Assembly (NCBI GenBank): GCA_900765525.1
Contig: CAAFRY010000239.1
Coordinates: forward strand, 1 to 6,827
Direction of reading: 5' to 3'
Length of the DNA stretch: 6,827 nt
Source: an uncultured Blautia sp.
Lineage (GTDB): Bacteria > Bacillota > Clostridia > Lachnospirales > Lachnospiraceae
In this document: in pieces, positions 6,502 to 6,827 of the stretch
How the letters are laid out: each line of letters starts with the position of its first letter
How positions within the stretch are numbered: the first letter of the stretch is position 1
Translations under genes and position numbers: made by a program
The notes under the pieces: model-generated
Databases searched by the model: none
The model's input: only the letters and a program-made list of their open reading frames with translations
Told to the model about the DNA's origin: nothing

Positions 6502-6649
6502 GGGACTGTCGCATTAAGCAAAATTTGAGAATATTTATACATTTTATTGTCTGATTTGCATCCCTTTGAGCCCGGGGGTTCAAAGCTATTCCGGACAAAT
6601 TTCTATAAAATATATAGATATTCCTAAGCTATGTTTTATGTGACAGTCC
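6502..6649. mobile_element. Candidate MITE-like long hairpin element
   Basis: The ends GGACTGTCGCAT (6503-6514) and ATGTGACAGTCC (6638-6649) pair over 12 bp with one wobble, and after a mismatch AAGCA (6516-6520) pairs with TGTTT (6632-6636). Further in, 6529-6547 pairs with 6605-6623 at 18 of 19 positions (one wobble, one mismatch), TGTCTG (6548-6553) pairs with CGGACA (6592-6597), and CTTTGAGCC (6564-6572) with GGTTCAAAG (6577-6585) caps the fold. TATGT flanks both sides (6497-6501, 6650-6654) as a possible target duplication. There is no coding capacity. A non-autonomous transposon relic fits best; a structured RNA or a 3'-end structure of the transpeptidase message (TTTT lies at 6654-6657) is possible. 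Confidence 0.6.
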
Positions 6650-6670
6650 TATGTTTTGGAAAACTTTTAA

Positions 6671-6812
6671 GCTACTGTTCACACAGCAGTCCGACACTTG
6701 CTGCCGGGCTGCGTAAGAACATGATTCAGGTGTGAGCAGGCTCCTTTTGCCAGGCAAAACTTTAAATGGGTCTGGGAATGTTACGGTTTGCGAGATATGA
6801 GTGAACAATAAC
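6671..6812. mobile_element. Candidate MITE with 8-bp target duplication
   Basis: The left end GCTACTGTTCAC (6671-6682) and right end GTGAACAATAAC (6801-6812) are inverted repeats matching at 10 of 12 positions. ACTTTTAA flanks the element immediately on both sides (6663-6670 and 6813-6820), as an 8-bp target-site duplication would. Inside, GCAGTCCG (6686-6693) pairs with CGGGCTGC (6705-6712), and TTTTGCC (6745-6751) mirrors GGCAAAA (6753-6759). At about 142 bp with no open frame it would be non-autonomous. Families making 8-bp duplications include IS66, ISL3 and IS256; I cannot assign the parent. Confidence 0.55.
6782..6812 (+). repeat. Diverged 31-nt repeat, copy 2
   Basis: This is the right end of the element at 6671-6812, matching 6463-6493 at 26 of 31 positions, 319 nt apart. 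It includes the terminal inverted repeat GTGAACAATAAC. Confidence 0.6.
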
Positions 6813-6827
6813 ACTTTTAACCTGGGA

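Noticed and set aside
6386..6814. Small minus-strand open frames downstream of the transpeptidase
   Set aside because: They run through the repeats, lack ribosome sites and resemble no protein; the region is better explained by repeat elements.

Overview
The window looks like chromosomal DNA of a moderately AT-rich Gram-positive anaerobe of the Clostridia, most likely Lachnospiraceae (Blautia/Clostridium XIVa-like). The evidence is strong AGGAGG-type ribosome sites, a clustered gap-pgk-tpiA glycolytic module with Clostridia-type proteins, a PflX-type radical SAM protein, and a membrane-anchored L,D-transpeptidase with an SHGCINTP active site. This placement comes from recognising the protein sequences, not from a search.

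Layout: 1-351 is non-coding DNA upstream of gap. It holds a near-consensus sigma-A promoter (235-263), a cluster of GGGAAA-like repeats ahead of it, and a dyad just after the predicted transcription start that partly resembles a Rex operator. gap (352-1371), pgk (1512-2705) and tpiA (2888-3640) follow on the + strand. They are not tightly packed. A strong intrinsic terminator-like hairpin lies between gap and pgk, and a 12-bp inverted repeat with a possible weak promoter lies between pgk and tpiA. This suggests graded expression, with gap highest. The three enzymes catalyse consecutive lower-glycolysis steps: triose-phosphate interconversion, glyceraldehyde-3-phosphate oxidation and the first substrate-level ATP synthesis.

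A hairpin with U-rich flanks on both strands (3782-3827) separates tpiA from a convergent minus-strand radical SAM gene (3831-4733). That gene is transcribed away from the + strand L,D-transpeptidase gene (4969-6459). The 235-bp divergent spacer carries a perfect 18-bp dyad (4764-4781) and a clear minus-strand promoter.

Downstream of the transpeptidase, 6460-6827 has no credible gene but is dense in repeats. A ~148-bp imperfect long hairpin has MITE-like terminal inverted repeats and a possible 5-bp duplication. A ~142-bp element has 12-bp imperfect terminal inverted repeats and an 8-bp flanking direct repeat. A diverged 31-nt copy of the second element's right end sits just after the transpeptidase stop codon. 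This repeat cluster is the most unusual part of the window. The glycolytic genes themselves are conventional, and I saw no CRISPR array, tRNA, rRNA, transposase gene or defence system.
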